Of a DNA stretch of 64,000 nt, positions 19,601 through 28,423 are shown one piece after another. The notes below the pieces were generated by a model, which was not told where the DNA came from, made no database searches, and saw only the letters and a list, made by a program, of their open reading frames with translations. This DNA comes from Candidatus Kapaibacterium sp. GTDB taxonomy: Bacteria; Bacteroidota; Ignavibacteria; Kapaibacteriales; WFXC01. The position numbers and the translations under genes were made by a program. The stretch's first letter is position 1. Each line of letters opens with the position of its first letter. The stretch is from NCBI GenBank assembly GCA_015490805.1, contig WFXC01000014.1:1-64000 (forward strand). Direction: 5' to 3'.

Positions 19601-19814
19601 TTGTCGCAGGCTGCAAATAAGAACTGTTATAACGAACCACCAAGGATGCATCTCCCAGTTTGGGAGCCGAGCTGGTCAACGACTTGATCCAGATTTCTAC
19701 GTACAATTGATCTGCTGCCCGCCGCGGGCGCATCGTAACCTGATAGACTTGCGAAAGAGCTGTAGTGAACATCACAAGGAAGGTCATCCAGACAAGAATG
19801 GAACGCGTTTTCAT
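13686..19814 (-). CDS. Giant secreted surface protein: cohesin-like, two LamG-like, dockerin-like and T9SS type A sorting regions
   Basis: 2042 aa with signal peptide. LamG-like 'FTVEAWVNL...GGIKGIRIWRAALTQEEI' and 'FFIEAWIRP...GEIREIRFWKGAP'. Dockerin-like 'GDVERDGQINAADRVRVRLDAG...DVTGDGQVNATDRTIVDRNFG'. C-terminus 'LYQPHPQPAHDQLVVRYELPEPVPVVIRLLNVVGRQV...LPAGSYTLELQAGNKRYYQRVVIVR'. Confidence 0.85.
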   Translation of the reverse strand: MKTRSILVWMTFLVMFTTALSQVYQVTMRPRRAADQLYVEIWIKSLTSSAPKLGDASLVVRYNSSYLQPATTQAPSSTDSVHYNVTQANPIVTITSQFHGVNGYNNLATQAYGAPTDGLYSLEVRLATLGSGGVQPSSTGRGSFVGKLIFDIINTPDTTQDANFQWNTLTTLGDIRIFDVDGNDIESQVQFINPGSFRIVGITILNPNGPSEVVDRDASYLNNTLVGYPIYFERSGFAEDQVSYATNATAYVIELSLDGGNSWTEVGRVAETTSSTASLVSGGVLANHVSGEISTTASTHIISTYTGAPLTLSASTYRQPLRVVWATNPTLVARSEQARLRITQLDETGYNSNIVTRGRLTPFDISDADFVYGRIFFLQIAGSSSQEYFKTTKTFSTPTEFTVEAWVNLNEVVSGNPGIIASSPGPGAPEEGSWILYLKNGKFPAFRVREVLGRGANGYLADVVAYDSLIAVSDAIPLGNSHAANWRHLAAVVKNDTVRLFLDGEIAVEYVNTNAADIRPLPTDHPIWVGVDPNNTTSATIPAENYFHGGIKGIRIWRAALTQEEIRQRVAGIDNPTNTSGTANILKSLELYFTLEGSNVDLASESYYQNGSDTLIHYLAGSRSDNTIRFRPDLPHLRLTAPTGGEGISNRQNITFEVRWVGYGLNNGTNATVQIEYSLDNSTWSYASSATGTPLNSVLLGNGRTTWEPYESADLRNLAGGAYSAPIWVRIRGAVGGDTNVVFTSDPATVAPYFSLYKNKSDIVVVEDGGPFAITGNDFFIEAWIRPYRFPTAAEGYFPIVSKVDTARKYRYYSLRLLSTGQLEFRITDTAGVERIARSDSTKPLEKPLTVSTDSAWTHVGVYVNLGNGGQSDIRFYIDGVPQSADTTITNQLGSNLYVDISDTSDFYIGYEPKLGTGADTVDAGFIGEIREIRFWKGAPNSESTAGAEPTSMTKFVWGAQAVYAKDLTSSYNANLVAAFDFNGGSFINNSVNRNFNRSFASSNNKVIARFYGVDSLKFVANEPYIKVVEPVFKQQVVNTTGSTVRVRWVGFHYTGATGVTSGSPGVPPSLEFSIRGGGGMLIQPYQYVGSTYWHTTQTIAFTLPSTSEYQFNGTGAPVQFAGSLDAGLTDPDLNDDGVYTDQGPIAAALTNARLRLSVTTATVIDTVRAESPLFTVVPRGNFTVRVLLEGYHIGTGANIQANLASTFESGGLVIKLYKDNAGSPGQFMDSALSVNGYSDLNPANRNAGNNKYANVPVLFTTIPEGNYWAVVDHINHLPVMSRLPAPFRISGDNEATWDIESGWDFQTWNGTAGNVLPSTWANITITTVPSSAWQTAGYYTAYGPAETSPTATYYSNTGLIYNNGRTGVIGAVDAIASMVAGDVERDGQINAADRVRVRLDAGTNLVRSDVTGDGQVNATDRTIVDRNFGKVSSIYDVTFPTGIRPADYDPLTVIAREDPWRSEWFNANYQRFASAVLTQEVGPVRKGIRLGNYVLSGGGIEYRVLAVPRLVGNYVEVDVYIQNEGEPFALGNATFALQYDPTKLQFMNLYNTNGSPFHNKPQRGYAQTYSAPKPGADKPLPNVRTIEIDYDQYARRPGSLVPDSPTLLGTLRFLIKERSGIITFEWYESTVVHTTDGANVTDQGIFETIKPIFFFTAEVVVPNGGEQWRPNRPYRVKWIHTGEESIRLQYSVDGGETWYNVVDQALDPATGELLWTVPAGIESNRCLVRILDDFTGIELDRSDDYFSIVSAYARILKPSADDPVYFGGSTAQILWEAKGLDQVQFDFSPDAGKTWEVNTSILSASAKNAYWRVPFVNTRHAQIRMVEVLPDGSREVMAVSEEFRVLAGRFTFTYPRKDVSLKVGQVARVRWTIQNAVEYVDIQLSTDNGETWTTVMANVDASRRYVDWVVPPMEGTKTVILRAIYPGEPALEYDRTDPFIIQGTTNVPEAQHYGDITLYQPHPQPAHDQLVVRYELPEPVPVVIRLLNVVGRQVAKVATRELSTAGTHRITLDVSMLPAGSYTLELQAGNKRYYQRVVIVR

Positions 19815-20026
19815 CGGACATCCTGCCCTCTTTTATCCAACAAATTTCCCGTGTACCGTCCTGGACACTTTTCTTCCTAAAAGACTTCAACCGCTATTAT
19901 CGTCACGCTTTCCTCATTCCTTAAATTTATCAGGATAATTGCTCCCACCTCCTTCCCATTTCGCACTCGCACCTTGCCATAACATCGAAAAATTTTACAG
20001 AAACTTAACATTTCCCCGAAAATTTT

Positions 20027-20034
20027 TAAATTTG
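20027..20034 (+). promoter_or_regulatory. Possible Bacteroidetes-type -7 element (TAAATTTG) upstream of the Lrp-like gene
   Basis: Matches TAnnTTTG 31 nt before the ATG at 20065; no good -33 TTTG partner. Confidence 0.3.
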
Positions 20035-20064
20035 TACTTTGAAAAATCAGAAATTTTGCAACTT

Positions 20065-20523
20065 ATGGATGCTATCGACAGAAAGATTTGCCAACTCCTT
20101 CAGCAGAACAGTCGCGCTCACTTGAACGCTATCGCCGAAGCAGCAGGCGTATCGATCGCAACGGTGAGCGAGCGATTGCGAAAGCTGGAAGAGAAAGGAA
20201 TTATTCAGCAATACACCACCTACGTCGATCCCAAACAGTGGGGATGCGACATTACAGCTTTTATCTTTGTAACCGTTGAAGGGAGCCAGCATTATCCGCA
20301 CTTCATTGAACGTTGTCAGCAACATCCGGAAATCTTAGAGTGTCACGCTATTACTGGAGAAGCATCACACTTATTGAAAATCCGGACAACGAATACCGCC
20401 ACCTTAGAGCGTCTGCTGGCAACCATTCAAAAATGGAAAGGGGTGAAGCGGACATTTACTTCGCTGGTGCTTTCAACGCATAAAGAGCAATTATTACTGC
20501 CGATGACGGCTGATGACTCATAA
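20065..20523 (+). CDS. Lrp/AsnC family transcriptional regulator
   Basis: 'MDAIDRKICQLLQQNSRAHLNAIAEAAGVSIATVSERLRKLEEKGIIQQY' HTH plus RAM-like domain. Confidence 0.92.
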   Translation: MDAIDRKICQLLQQNSRAHLNAIAEAAGVSIATVSERLRKLEEKGIIQQYTTYVDPKQWGCDITAFIFVTVEGSQHYPHFIERCQQHPEILECHAITGEASHLLKIRTTNTATLERLLATIQKWKGVKRTFTSLVLSTHKEQLLLPMTADDS

Positions 20524-22738
20524 AAAATCTGTCGGAATGTATGTATCACGAAACATGGGACACAAACCAATGAGCTTTTCTTCGGCTTCTTTGCAAACGA
20601 CTGCGGGGCACAACGGGATTGCGCAATCGGATGAGCAGTTTCCTGCTGACATCAATGCTATCTTTGGAATTCAAACCTTCTCGCTGGAAGCAATGCGAGC
20701 CTACCTCCCCGATGATGTCTTTGCCTCACTGGCAAAAACGATGCAGCAGGGAGAACCTTTAGATCCCAATATTGCTGATGTCGTGGCTTTAGCAATGAAA
20801 GAGTGGGCAATCGAGCACGGAGCGACCCACTTCACCCACTGGTTTCAGCCCCTGACCGGTGGAACGGCTGAAAAACACGAAAGCTTCGTTACACCGAATG
20901 TTGGTGGCGGCGCTGTAGCTAAATTCTCCGGGAAAGATCTGATCCAGGGTGAACCGGACGCTTCCTCTTTTCCCAGTGGAGGATTGCGTGCTACTTTTGA
21001 AGCTCGAGGATACACTGCGTGGGATCCCAGCTCTCCAGCCTTCGTAATGCGCATTGGCAATACGGCTACGTTGTGTATCCCTACTGCTTTTGCTTCCTGG
21101 AGCGGTGAAGCCTTAGATTACAAAATTCCCTTGCTCCGTTCGATCGAAGCACTGAACAAGCAAGCCCTGGAAGCGCTCCGACTTTTAGGCGAGGAAAAAG
21201 TCCAGAAATGCTTCGCCACCGCAGGCTCGGAACAAGAATTTTTCCTCATCCATCAACAATTCTACAATCGCCGACCTGATTTAGTTGTGACTGGCAGAAC
21301 GCTCATTGGGGCTCGTCCTGCCAAATCCCAAGAACTGGCGGATCATTATTTCGGCTCCATCCCAGAAAAAGTATTGGCATACATGCGGGAAGTCGAATAT
21401 CGGCTCTACCGCCTGGGTGTTCCCATTAAAACTCGCCACAACGAGGTTGCGCCCAGCCAGTATGAAATTGCTCCCCTGTACGAACACGCCAACATCTCAG
21501 CAGACCACCAGCAACTTATTATGAACATCCTCCGTTCCACTGCTCCCAAATACGATATGGTTTGCTTGCTGCACGAAAAACCTTTTGAAGGAATTAACGG
21601 CAGTGGCAAGCATCTCAACTGGTCTATTGCAACTGACACCGGATTGAATCTCCTGGACCCCGGCAAAACCCCACACGAAAATTTGATCTTTCTCTACTTT
21701 GCTGCTGCGGTTATCAAAGCAGTTGATCAATATCAGGGCTTGCTTCGAGCTTCCATTGCCTCTGCGGGAAATGACCATCGCCTTGGGGGACACGAAGCAC
21801 CGCCAGCCATTATGTCGATCTTCTTAGGAGATGAGCTCAGCAATATCTTCGAACGCATTGTCGAAGGACAGGAACACAAGCAACTGGAAGGTGGACTGCT
21901 GGGTTTAGGAGCCCCCATTTTGCCCTCGTTGCCACGTCACTCCACGGATCGGAATCGTACTTCTCCTCTGGCTTTTACAGGCAACAAGTTTGAATTTCGA
22001 GCTGTTGGCGCCAGTCAAACCATTTCCTGGCCCCTCACCATTCTCAACACTATCGTTGCTGATGCCTTAGCGAGTATGAATGAACGTTTGAAGGCGCTGC
22101 TGAATGGAGGTTCTTCCTTAGAATCTGCCCTGCGATCCCTGCTCGCGGAGGTATACCAGCAGCATCGCCGTATCGTTTTCAACGGTGATGGTTATTCGCC
22201 TGAGTGGCGAACAGAGGCGCAGCGGCGGGGGTTGCTGGAGCTTCCCGACTCAGTTACAGCACTTCAGCAGCTTCACGATCCTGCGATTATCCAACTCTTC
22301 GAGCGTCACGGTGTCTTATCTCAAAAGGAGCTGGCAGCCCGGGAGGAAATTTTCCTGGACCAGTATACCAAAACTCGCATCATCGAATCGCTCACACTGT
22401 TATCCCTGGTTCGTAAATTCGTACTACCGGCCGCCTTTCACTACGGTCGACAATTGCGAGAAACAGCAAACATTTTCAATTCCAATATTCCTCTGGAAGT
22501 CTACACCGATCACTTCGCACTCCTGATCGAGCAACTACTGCAAAAAACGCAAGCGCTGGATCAAGAAGTCGTGCGAATTGAACAATTGCCAGACACGCAA
22601 CAACGAGCTCAGGAAGCTGTAACCGTGCTGGTACCGCTTTTAGCTGAAATCCGTACCCTATGCGATAACTTAGAAACCTTTATTCCAGCAGAGTTATGGT
22701 ACTTACCAACATACCAGGAGATGCTTTTTCTTAAATAA
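20513..22738 (+). CDS. glnN: Glutamine synthetase type III
   Basis: 741 aa; 'GSEQEFFLI', 'RHNEVAPSQYEIAPLYE', 'EKPFEGINGSGKHLNWSIATDTGLNLL', 'ASAGNDHRLGGHEAPPAIMSIFLG'. Start overlaps the Lrp-like stop. Confidence 0.95.
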   Translation: MTHKKSVGMYVSRNMGHKPMSFSSASLQTTAGHNGIAQSDEQFPADINAIFGIQTFSLEAMRAYLPDDVFASLAKTMQQGEPLDPNIADVVALAMKEWAIEHGATHFTHWFQPLTGGTAEKHESFVTPNVGGGAVAKFSGKDLIQGEPDASSFPSGGLRATFEARGYTAWDPSSPAFVMRIGNTATLCIPTAFASWSGEALDYKIPLLRSIEALNKQALEALRLLGEEKVQKCFATAGSEQEFFLIHQQFYNRRPDLVVTGRTLIGARPAKSQELADHYFGSIPEKVLAYMREVEYRLYRLGVPIKTRHNEVAPSQYEIAPLYEHANISADHQQLIMNILRSTAPKYDMVCLLHEKPFEGINGSGKHLNWSIATDTGLNLLDPGKTPHENLIFLYFAAAVIKAVDQYQGLLRASIASAGNDHRLGGHEAPPAIMSIFLGDELSNIFERIVEGQEHKQLEGGLLGLGAPILPSLPRHSTDRNRTSPLAFTGNKFEFRAVGASQTISWPLTILNTIVADALASMNERLKALLNGGSSLESALRSLLAEVYQQHRRIVFNGDGYSPEWRTEAQRRGLLELPDSVTALQQLHDPAIIQLFERHGVLSQKELAAREEIFLDQYTKTRIIESLTLLSLVRKFVLPAAFHYGRQLRETANIFNSNIPLEVYTDHFALLIEQLLQKTQALDQEVVRIEQLPDTQQRAQEAVTVLVPLLAEIRTLCDNLETFIPAELWYLPTYQEMLFLK

Positions 22739-22780
22739 CACTCAACCAAAAGTGAGACATTGTGCTCTCGAGCTGAAAGC

Positions 22781-24997
22781 TTAAAAGGCTTCGCCAATAG
22801 CAATTTGCCATCGAAACGGTAGTTGGGCTAATCGTTGAACAAACCACAACTGCCGGTGCGGATCGTACACTGGGAACGCTACATCGATCCGTACCGGTGG
22901 TGCCGTTTCAACGCCCAACCGAATACCAACGCCAGCATCCAAGGCGATATTGGGGATAATCTTATCCCTGTTGTATTGCTGCGGGCCTGCCAGGAAGCTA
23001 TTGAACATATTGCCCCAGTCTACAAAAAACGTCCATCCCAGCACTTTCTCAATCAAGGATTCCAGGAAGGTTACCGGCTCAGTCCGATGGCGAAAGCGAA
23101 AGCGAAACTCTATACTCCCTTCCAGGACGGAACCGCCTCCAATAATATCGGTCCATCGAGCTAACTCCGCATCGTCAGCTATGGGATATGCAGACAATGT
23201 CCGAGTCGCCCACGCCCGCAAACTGTTACTGCCACCTGCAAAAAAATGCTTCTCCAGCGGTACATAAGAAGAGCGATCAATCCAGACAATATGTCCCACT
23301 CGCTGCTTCAGAGCAAAAACCCAGCGCCGCCCCAAAGGGAAGAAAAAACTACCATAAGCTTGAATGCGTACATATCGCGAATTGCCCCGTAGAACCGCCG
23401 GTAAAATGCCAGCAGCTTCAACGCCTAACGCCACAAAATGCCCCCGTGATGGAAAAAACGGATGATTCCGCGTATCCCCACTGATTTGCCATTCCAGCAG
23501 GGAAGTTGTAAAGAATGACTTTTCAAGATTCATAACAGTATCCAGCACAGCGTATAAAAACAATCGGCGGCGGATGCGTAATGAATCCTTTTCCGACAAT
23601 GCCCTCTGTAGGGCTTCAGCATAAGCAGAAGCAAAATTCAAAGGCTTCACCCGCTGCATATTGATACCAAACTGCATCGAGTTGAAAAAATTCTGTTTCG
23701 GCAAATAAACCGGCAACGCAACTCCAAATTGAAAAAGCTGAAGCTGCAACTGCTGGGTTACAAATTGCTGTGCTGCGAGAATGTCACCACGCGCTGCGAC
23801 CGGATATCCAAATACTTTCATCAAATACGGCTGCTGGAGCGACATCCCTACTTGTAACTCATAAAAAGGCGCAATACTTCCGGTGAAAACGCCGACCGGA
23901 TCTCGAAGTGCGCCCCGAAAGTACAAACGCAATCGCTGGGCTGCCCCGAAAGCATTCAAATGTTGATATTCCCCAATTCCTCCAAAATCCCACGAGGTTA
24001 CCAAAGGATACTTTGCATAAAACAGACTGGCTTCAACAGATTCAGTTTTCCGCATCCGTAGCCGTATTCGTAATCCCACAAGCGAATCACGTTCCCATTG
24101 CGCCTTCGCAATAGTATCAATTTCCACGTACTCAAACACATTTCCCAGGCGCCGCAGTTGTTTCTCGGTCTCAATCACTCGGTATCGCTGATACCATTCT
24201 CCTTTCTGGATAGCAATCTGCTCCCGAATCAATCTTTGCGATACTGGCTGCTGCCCTCTGGTGTCTAACTGTATTTGCACAGTAGCAATCCGATAGCGTT
24301 TCCCCGGTGAAAAAAGCAAAGTTACACTGTCCGATTTCGTCGCGGTATTATAGGACACCACCGGAGGATCTACCTTTGCAGCAAAATACCCTGAATCCTG
24401 CAGCAGTGTCACCGCCTGCTGTGCGATACCGTTGAGCCGGTGAATAACAACAGGCTGATGACGAAGCGGCTCGAAAAGGCGCTGAATCTGCTGCCGCATC
24501 GCTATCTGGACTTTGTCCAGCCCACGAAGCACGATCGTATCGAATTTTGCTCGCTGTCCCTCCCAGATTTCAAAGAGCACCGTATTCAAATGATAGGTCG
24601 TATCGCTCACAAAGCGCACCGTAACATCCGCATCGTGGAATCCGTAAGCATTGTAAAGCTGCAGTAATAACTGGCGATCGCTTTCCGCAACAGTTGGATT
24701 GTAAAAACTCCGACGCGCCTGACGGATTTCTTCTTCTACTTTCCAGCTTATGCTGCGAAGCCACTTCGGCGCCTGGGGCGTTCGCAGAACCAGATGGGCA
24801 AAGCTCAGGAGAAACTGATCTGCTATCCCATACTCTGTCGGCTTCAGATGAACGACTGCCAAGAGTTGGTCATCCGTAAAAAATTCGTTCCCAACAAACA
24901 CAACTCGATGGATCTCCCACTTCCCAGACGCGAAAGCAATAAATGGGAATATCCACAGGACCCAAAGGACAAACCGCAACCTCCCTGATTGCCACAC
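22781..24997 (-). CDS. BamA/TamA-family outer-membrane protein (POTRA + Omp85-type barrel)
   Basis: POTRA-like N-terminus ('VVFVGNEFFTDDQLLAVVHLKP'), 'FFAGGSNSLRAWATRTL', 'LEGSIEFRFRF', barrel end 'RWQIAIGEAF'. Confidence 0.8.
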   Translation of the reverse strand: MWQSGRLRFVLWVLWIFPFIAFASGKWEIHRVVFVGNEFFTDDQLLAVVHLKPTEYGIADQFLLSFAHLVLRTPQAPKWLRSISWKVEEEIRQARRSFYNPTVAESDRQLLLQLYNAYGFHDADVTVRFVSDTTYHLNTVLFEIWEGQRAKFDTIVLRGLDKVQIAMRQQIQRLFEPLRHQPVVIHRLNGIAQQAVTLLQDSGYFAAKVDPPVVSYNTATKSDSVTLLFSPGKRYRIATVQIQLDTRGQQPVSQRLIREQIAIQKGEWYQRYRVIETEKQLRRLGNVFEYVEIDTIAKAQWERDSLVGLRIRLRMRKTESVEASLFYAKYPLVTSWDFGGIGEYQHLNAFGAAQRLRLYFRGALRDPVGVFTGSIAPFYELQVGMSLQQPYLMKVFGYPVAARGDILAAQQFVTQQLQLQLFQFGVALPVYLPKQNFFNSMQFGINMQRVKPLNFASAYAEALQRALSEKDSLRIRRRLFLYAVLDTVMNLEKSFFTTSLLEWQISGDTRNHPFFPSRGHFVALGVEAAGILPAVLRGNSRYVRIQAYGSFFFPLGRRWVFALKQRVGHIVWIDRSSYVPLEKHFFAGGSNSLRAWATRTLSAYPIADDAELARWTDIIGGGSVLEGSIEFRFRFRHRTEPVTFLESLIEKVLGWTFFVDWGNMFNSFLAGPQQYNRDKIIPNIALDAGVGIRLGVETAPPVRIDVAFPVYDPHRQLWFVQRLAQLPFRWQIAIGEAF

Positions 24998-25036
24998 CTT
25001 CTCCTCCTATTGCCCCGCTTGTTACCGGGTTATCGA

Positions 25037-25267
25037 TTATTCAAATTCTTCTTCTTCGTCCTCACCAAACAAAAACAAATCCTGATCTGCATACTCGGGC
25101 CAGATGTCCTCCAGGCTTTCATAAATCAGTTCATCATCCAGCTCCTGTAAATTCTCAATCACCTGCAATGGAGCGCCAATTCGTTCTGCGTAATCCAACA
25201 ACTCTTCCTTCGTTGCCGGGAAAGGGGCATCTTCCAGAAATGAGATAAGCTCAGGCGTCCAGATCAT
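25037..25267 (-). CDS. DUF2795-like small acidic protein
   Basis: 76 aa; 'FLEDAPFPATKEELLDYAERIGAPLQVIENLQEL' resembles DUF2795. Confidence 0.65.
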   Translation of the reverse strand: MIWTPELISFLEDAPFPATKEELLDYAERIGAPLQVIENLQELDDELIYESLEDIWPEYADQDLFLFGEDEEEEFE

Positions 25268-25366
25268 TGCTCCATACCTTCAATATTGTTAAACAAACTT
25301 TTTCTATCAATCTTGCTACCCATTTTGCGCTTATAACGAGCAATGCCGGTTATATTGTATTCTCCC

Positions 25367-26920
25367 TTACGCATTCCAGTACTGTCGGTCTAAGCTTCGG
25401 TACTGGATTGCCTCTGCAAGGTGATGCGCAGCAATTTTTTCTGCGCCATCCAGATCGGCAATCGTTCGAGCTACTTTTAAAATACGATCAAAGGCTCTGG
25501 CTGAAAGTCCCAATTGGCGCATTGCCATCCGCATCATCGCTTCACCCTCGCTATCAATTTGACAGAAGCGACGAACATCTGCTGATTGCATATCAGCATT
25601 TTTATAGACAGCCGGCATCGCTGAAAATCGCCGCTGCTGTATTTCCCGCGCCTTCACCACTCGCTCTCGCACCGCTACCGATCGTTCCCCTTCTGCTTTT
25701 GTTGCCAACTGCTCATAAGGTACCACCGGAACTTCAACGTGAATGTCGATGCGGTCTAATAAGGGTCCGGATATTTTCGATACATATCGCTGAATCTGGC
25801 GTGGCGTACAATGGCATACCTGCCGAGGATTTCCCAGATTGCCACAAGGACACGGATTCATTGAGCAAACCAGCATAAAATTAGCTGGATACTCGACTGT
25901 CATCCGGGATCGAGAAATAGTAATTTTCTTTTCCTCCAGTGGCTGTCGCAGCACTTCTAAGACATTCCGTGGAAACTCTGGCAATTCATCCAGAAAGAGC
26001 ACTCCGTGGTGTGCTAAGGAAATTTCTCCCGGACGGATTACGGTCATTCCACCGCCAACTAAAGCAGCATTCGAAATGGTATGATGCGGAGCACGAAAAG
26101 GTCGAGTTACCACCAGCGCCTCTCCTTGCGGTAGCAAGCCCGCTACAGAATGAATTTTTGTGGTCTCAATGGCTTCTTCAAATGACAGCGGCGGCAAAAT
26201 AGTTGGCAAGCGTTTTGCCAGCATCGTTTTACCTGATCCCGGTGGTCCAATCATAATCAGATTGTGTCCTCCAGCCGCTGCTACCTCCATTGCTCTTTTC
26301 ACGTGTTCCTGTCCTTTCACATCCGCAAAATCTACATCGTACTGATCCTTGCGGTCCTCAAAAATAGCCCGGCGATCAACCGACGCTGGCGGAATATCCA
26401 GTGCTCCATTGAACCAATCCACTGCTTCTTGCAGCGTGTGTACTGGAATAACCTGCAACTGCTCCACCATTGCTGCTTCAAAGGCATTGGCAGCCGGCAG
26501 TAAGAATGTGCGAATTTCCGAATGTTCTGCTGCACAAAGGGCAATAGGCAGGCCACCGCGGATCGCTCGAATTTCCCCATCCAGTGCCAATTCCCCTAAC
26601 GCCAGTGTTGTCCGCCACCGCTCACTGTCCGCATTGATAACCCCAGCAGAAGCCAGAATTCCCAGTGCCATCGGAAGATCAAACCCACTGCCTTCTTTTT
26701 TCACGTCCGCTGGTGCCAGGTTAATTGTAATCCGTTTTTGTGGAAAAGCATAACCAGAATTCTTCAGTGCTGCTGGAATCCGTTCTCGTGCTTCCTTTAC
26801 GGCAGAATCAGGTAGTCCAACTACCGTAAAATTGGGCAATCCATTTTCCAGATGCGTCTCGATTTCCACCACAAAAGCGGTAATACCAAAGGTGGAGGCA
26901 GCAAAAATTCGGGTGAACAT
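25367..26920 (-). CDS. comM: YifB/ComM family Mg chelatase-like AAA ATPase
   Basis: 'FTVVGLPDSAVKEARERIPAALKNSGYAFPQKRITINLAPADVKKEGSGFDLPMAL' and Walker A 'GPPGSGKTMLAKRLPTILPPL'. Confidence 0.95.
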   Translation of the reverse strand: MFTRIFAASTFGITAFVVEIETHLENGLPNFTVVGLPDSAVKEARERIPAALKNSGYAFPQKRITINLAPADVKKEGSGFDLPMALGILASAGVINADSERWRTTLALGELALDGEIRAIRGGLPIALCAAEHSEIRTFLLPAANAFEAAMVEQLQVIPVHTLQEAVDWFNGALDIPPASVDRRAIFEDRKDQYDVDFADVKGQEHVKRAMEVAAAGGHNLIMIGPPGSGKTMLAKRLPTILPPLSFEEAIETTKIHSVAGLLPQGEALVVTRPFRAPHHTISNAALVGGGMTVIRPGEISLAHHGVLFLDELPEFPRNVLEVLRQPLEEKKITISRSRMTVEYPANFMLVCSMNPCPCGNLGNPRQVCHCTPRQIQRYVSKISGPLLDRIDIHVEVPVVPYEQLATKAEGERSVAVRERVVKAREIQQRRFSAMPAVYKNADMQSADVRRFCQIDSEGEAMMRMAMRQLGLSARAFDRILKVARTIADLDGAEKIAAHHLAEAIQYRSLDRQYWNA

Positions 26921-26951
26921 TGCGTTGCTCCTGTATCTTTTGAAGGAAATC

Positions 26952-28412
26952 TTAGCCTTTGATTACAGCAACGGGGCGTAGTTGTGCAACTTTGCGGGCA
27001 ATACCCGCACGATCGACCACATCTACCACGGAGTGCACATCCTTATAGGCAATCGGTGCTTCTTCTGCCAGCCCGCGCATTGAGCCCGCCTGAGCATAAA
27101 TACCCTCTGACTCCAACTCCTTGAGCAACTCTGCTGCTCGAACTGCCTTCAATGCTTTGCGACGCGACATTTTTCGTCCGGCGCCGTGGCAGGTTGATCC
27201 GAAGCTCCGCTTCATACTCCCCGGCGCCCCCACTAACACATACGAAGCAGTTCCCATACTCCCGGGAATCAGAATCGGTTGCCCCACCGATCGATACTGT
27301 TCAATCACCTCCGGATGTCCCGGCGGAAAGGCGCGGGTTGCTCCCTTTCGGTGCACAACAACTTTTTTCCGCTCTCCTTCAACATCGTGCTCCTCAACCT
27401 TCGCAATGTTATGCGCCACATCATAGCAAATCCGAATCTTGACATCCGAGCCAAACAACACCCGGAAGGCTTCTCGAACCTCTGCCGTAACCACCTGACG
27501 ATTCGCCCACGCAAAATTCGCTGCTGCTGCCATTGCGCGCAGATACCGCTGTCCTTCCTCCGACTGAATCGGAGCGCACGCCAGCTCCCGATCCCGCAAG
27601 CGAATCCCATAGCGATCCATCGAGTGCAACATCGCTTTAATGTAATCAGTGGCAACTTGATGTCCCAGTCCTCGAGATCCCGTGTGGATCAAAACAACGA
27701 TCTGGCCGTGAAACAGTCCCAGCGCTTTTGCCGCTGCGTGGTCGTAAAGGAGTTCCACTCGATCTACTTCTACAAAGTGATTGCCACTGCCGATCGTTCC
27801 AAGCTGATTTTTGCCACGTTCCTTGGCACGGGCAGAAACTGCCCCAGCATCGGCAAAGTCGATGCATCCAAAAGATTCCAGATATTGAATGTCTGTTTCT
27901 GTCCCAAAACCCATTTTAACAACGGCTGGTGCTCCTCCATTCAACACAGCATCCAGCTCTTTAATTGACAACTTAAGCTTACCTCCTTTGCCCATTCCAG
28001 AAGGAACTTTTCGGAACAATTCTTTTGCCAGTTGTGGATACCACTTGTTAACCTCTGCATCGTGCAGATCTGTCAGCAACAAACGCACACCACAATTGAT
28101 ATCGTATCCAATACCACCCGGAGAAACGACGCCCGTCTCATAGTCCATTGCAGCAACCCCGCCAATAGGGAAACCATAGCCTTCGTGAACATCAGGCATT
28201 GCAATGGCAGCTCCCTGTATACCCGGAAGAGTAGCGACATTCACCAGTTGGAGCAATGCCCGATCCTGAATGATTTCCTCCAGCATTCGCGCAGTTGCAA
28301 AGACTCGGGCAGGAACCCGCATTGCCGGATCAAAACTTTGTGGGATCTCCCACAAATAAGGTTCGATGCGGCGAAGTGCTGCTTTGATCGATCCGGTGGC
28401 AACTTCTGGCAT
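26952..28412 (-). CDS. rtcB: RNA-splicing ligase RtcB
   Basis: 'PDVHEGYGFPIGGVAA', 'GGIGYDINCGVRLL', 'HTGSRGLGHQVATDY', 'YDVAHNIAKVEEH', 'GSMGTASYVLVG', 'TCHGAGRKMSRRKA'. Confidence 0.97.
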   Translation of the reverse strand: MPEVATGSIKAALRRIEPYLWEIPQSFDPAMRVPARVFATARMLEEIIQDRALLQLVNVATLPGIQGAAIAMPDVHEGYGFPIGGVAAMDYETGVVSPGGIGYDINCGVRLLLTDLHDAEVNKWYPQLAKELFRKVPSGMGKGGKLKLSIKELDAVLNGGAPAVVKMGFGTETDIQYLESFGCIDFADAGAVSARAKERGKNQLGTIGSGNHFVEVDRVELLYDHAAAKALGLFHGQIVVLIHTGSRGLGHQVATDYIKAMLHSMDRYGIRLRDRELACAPIQSEEGQRYLRAMAAAANFAWANRQVVTAEVREAFRVLFGSDVKIRICYDVAHNIAKVEEHDVEGERKKVVVHRKGATRAFPPGHPEVIEQYRSVGQPILIPGSMGTASYVLVGAPGSMKRSFGSTCHGAGRKMSRRKALKAVRAAELLKELESEGIYAQAGSMRGLAEEAPIAYKDVHSVVDVVDRAGIARKVAQLRPVAVIKG

Positions 28413-28423
28413 CTCGATCTCTC

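Noticed and set aside
25267-25878. 203-aa plus-strand ORF
   Set aside because: Lies almost entirely antisense to comM, whose protein is unambiguous; no recognisable domain.
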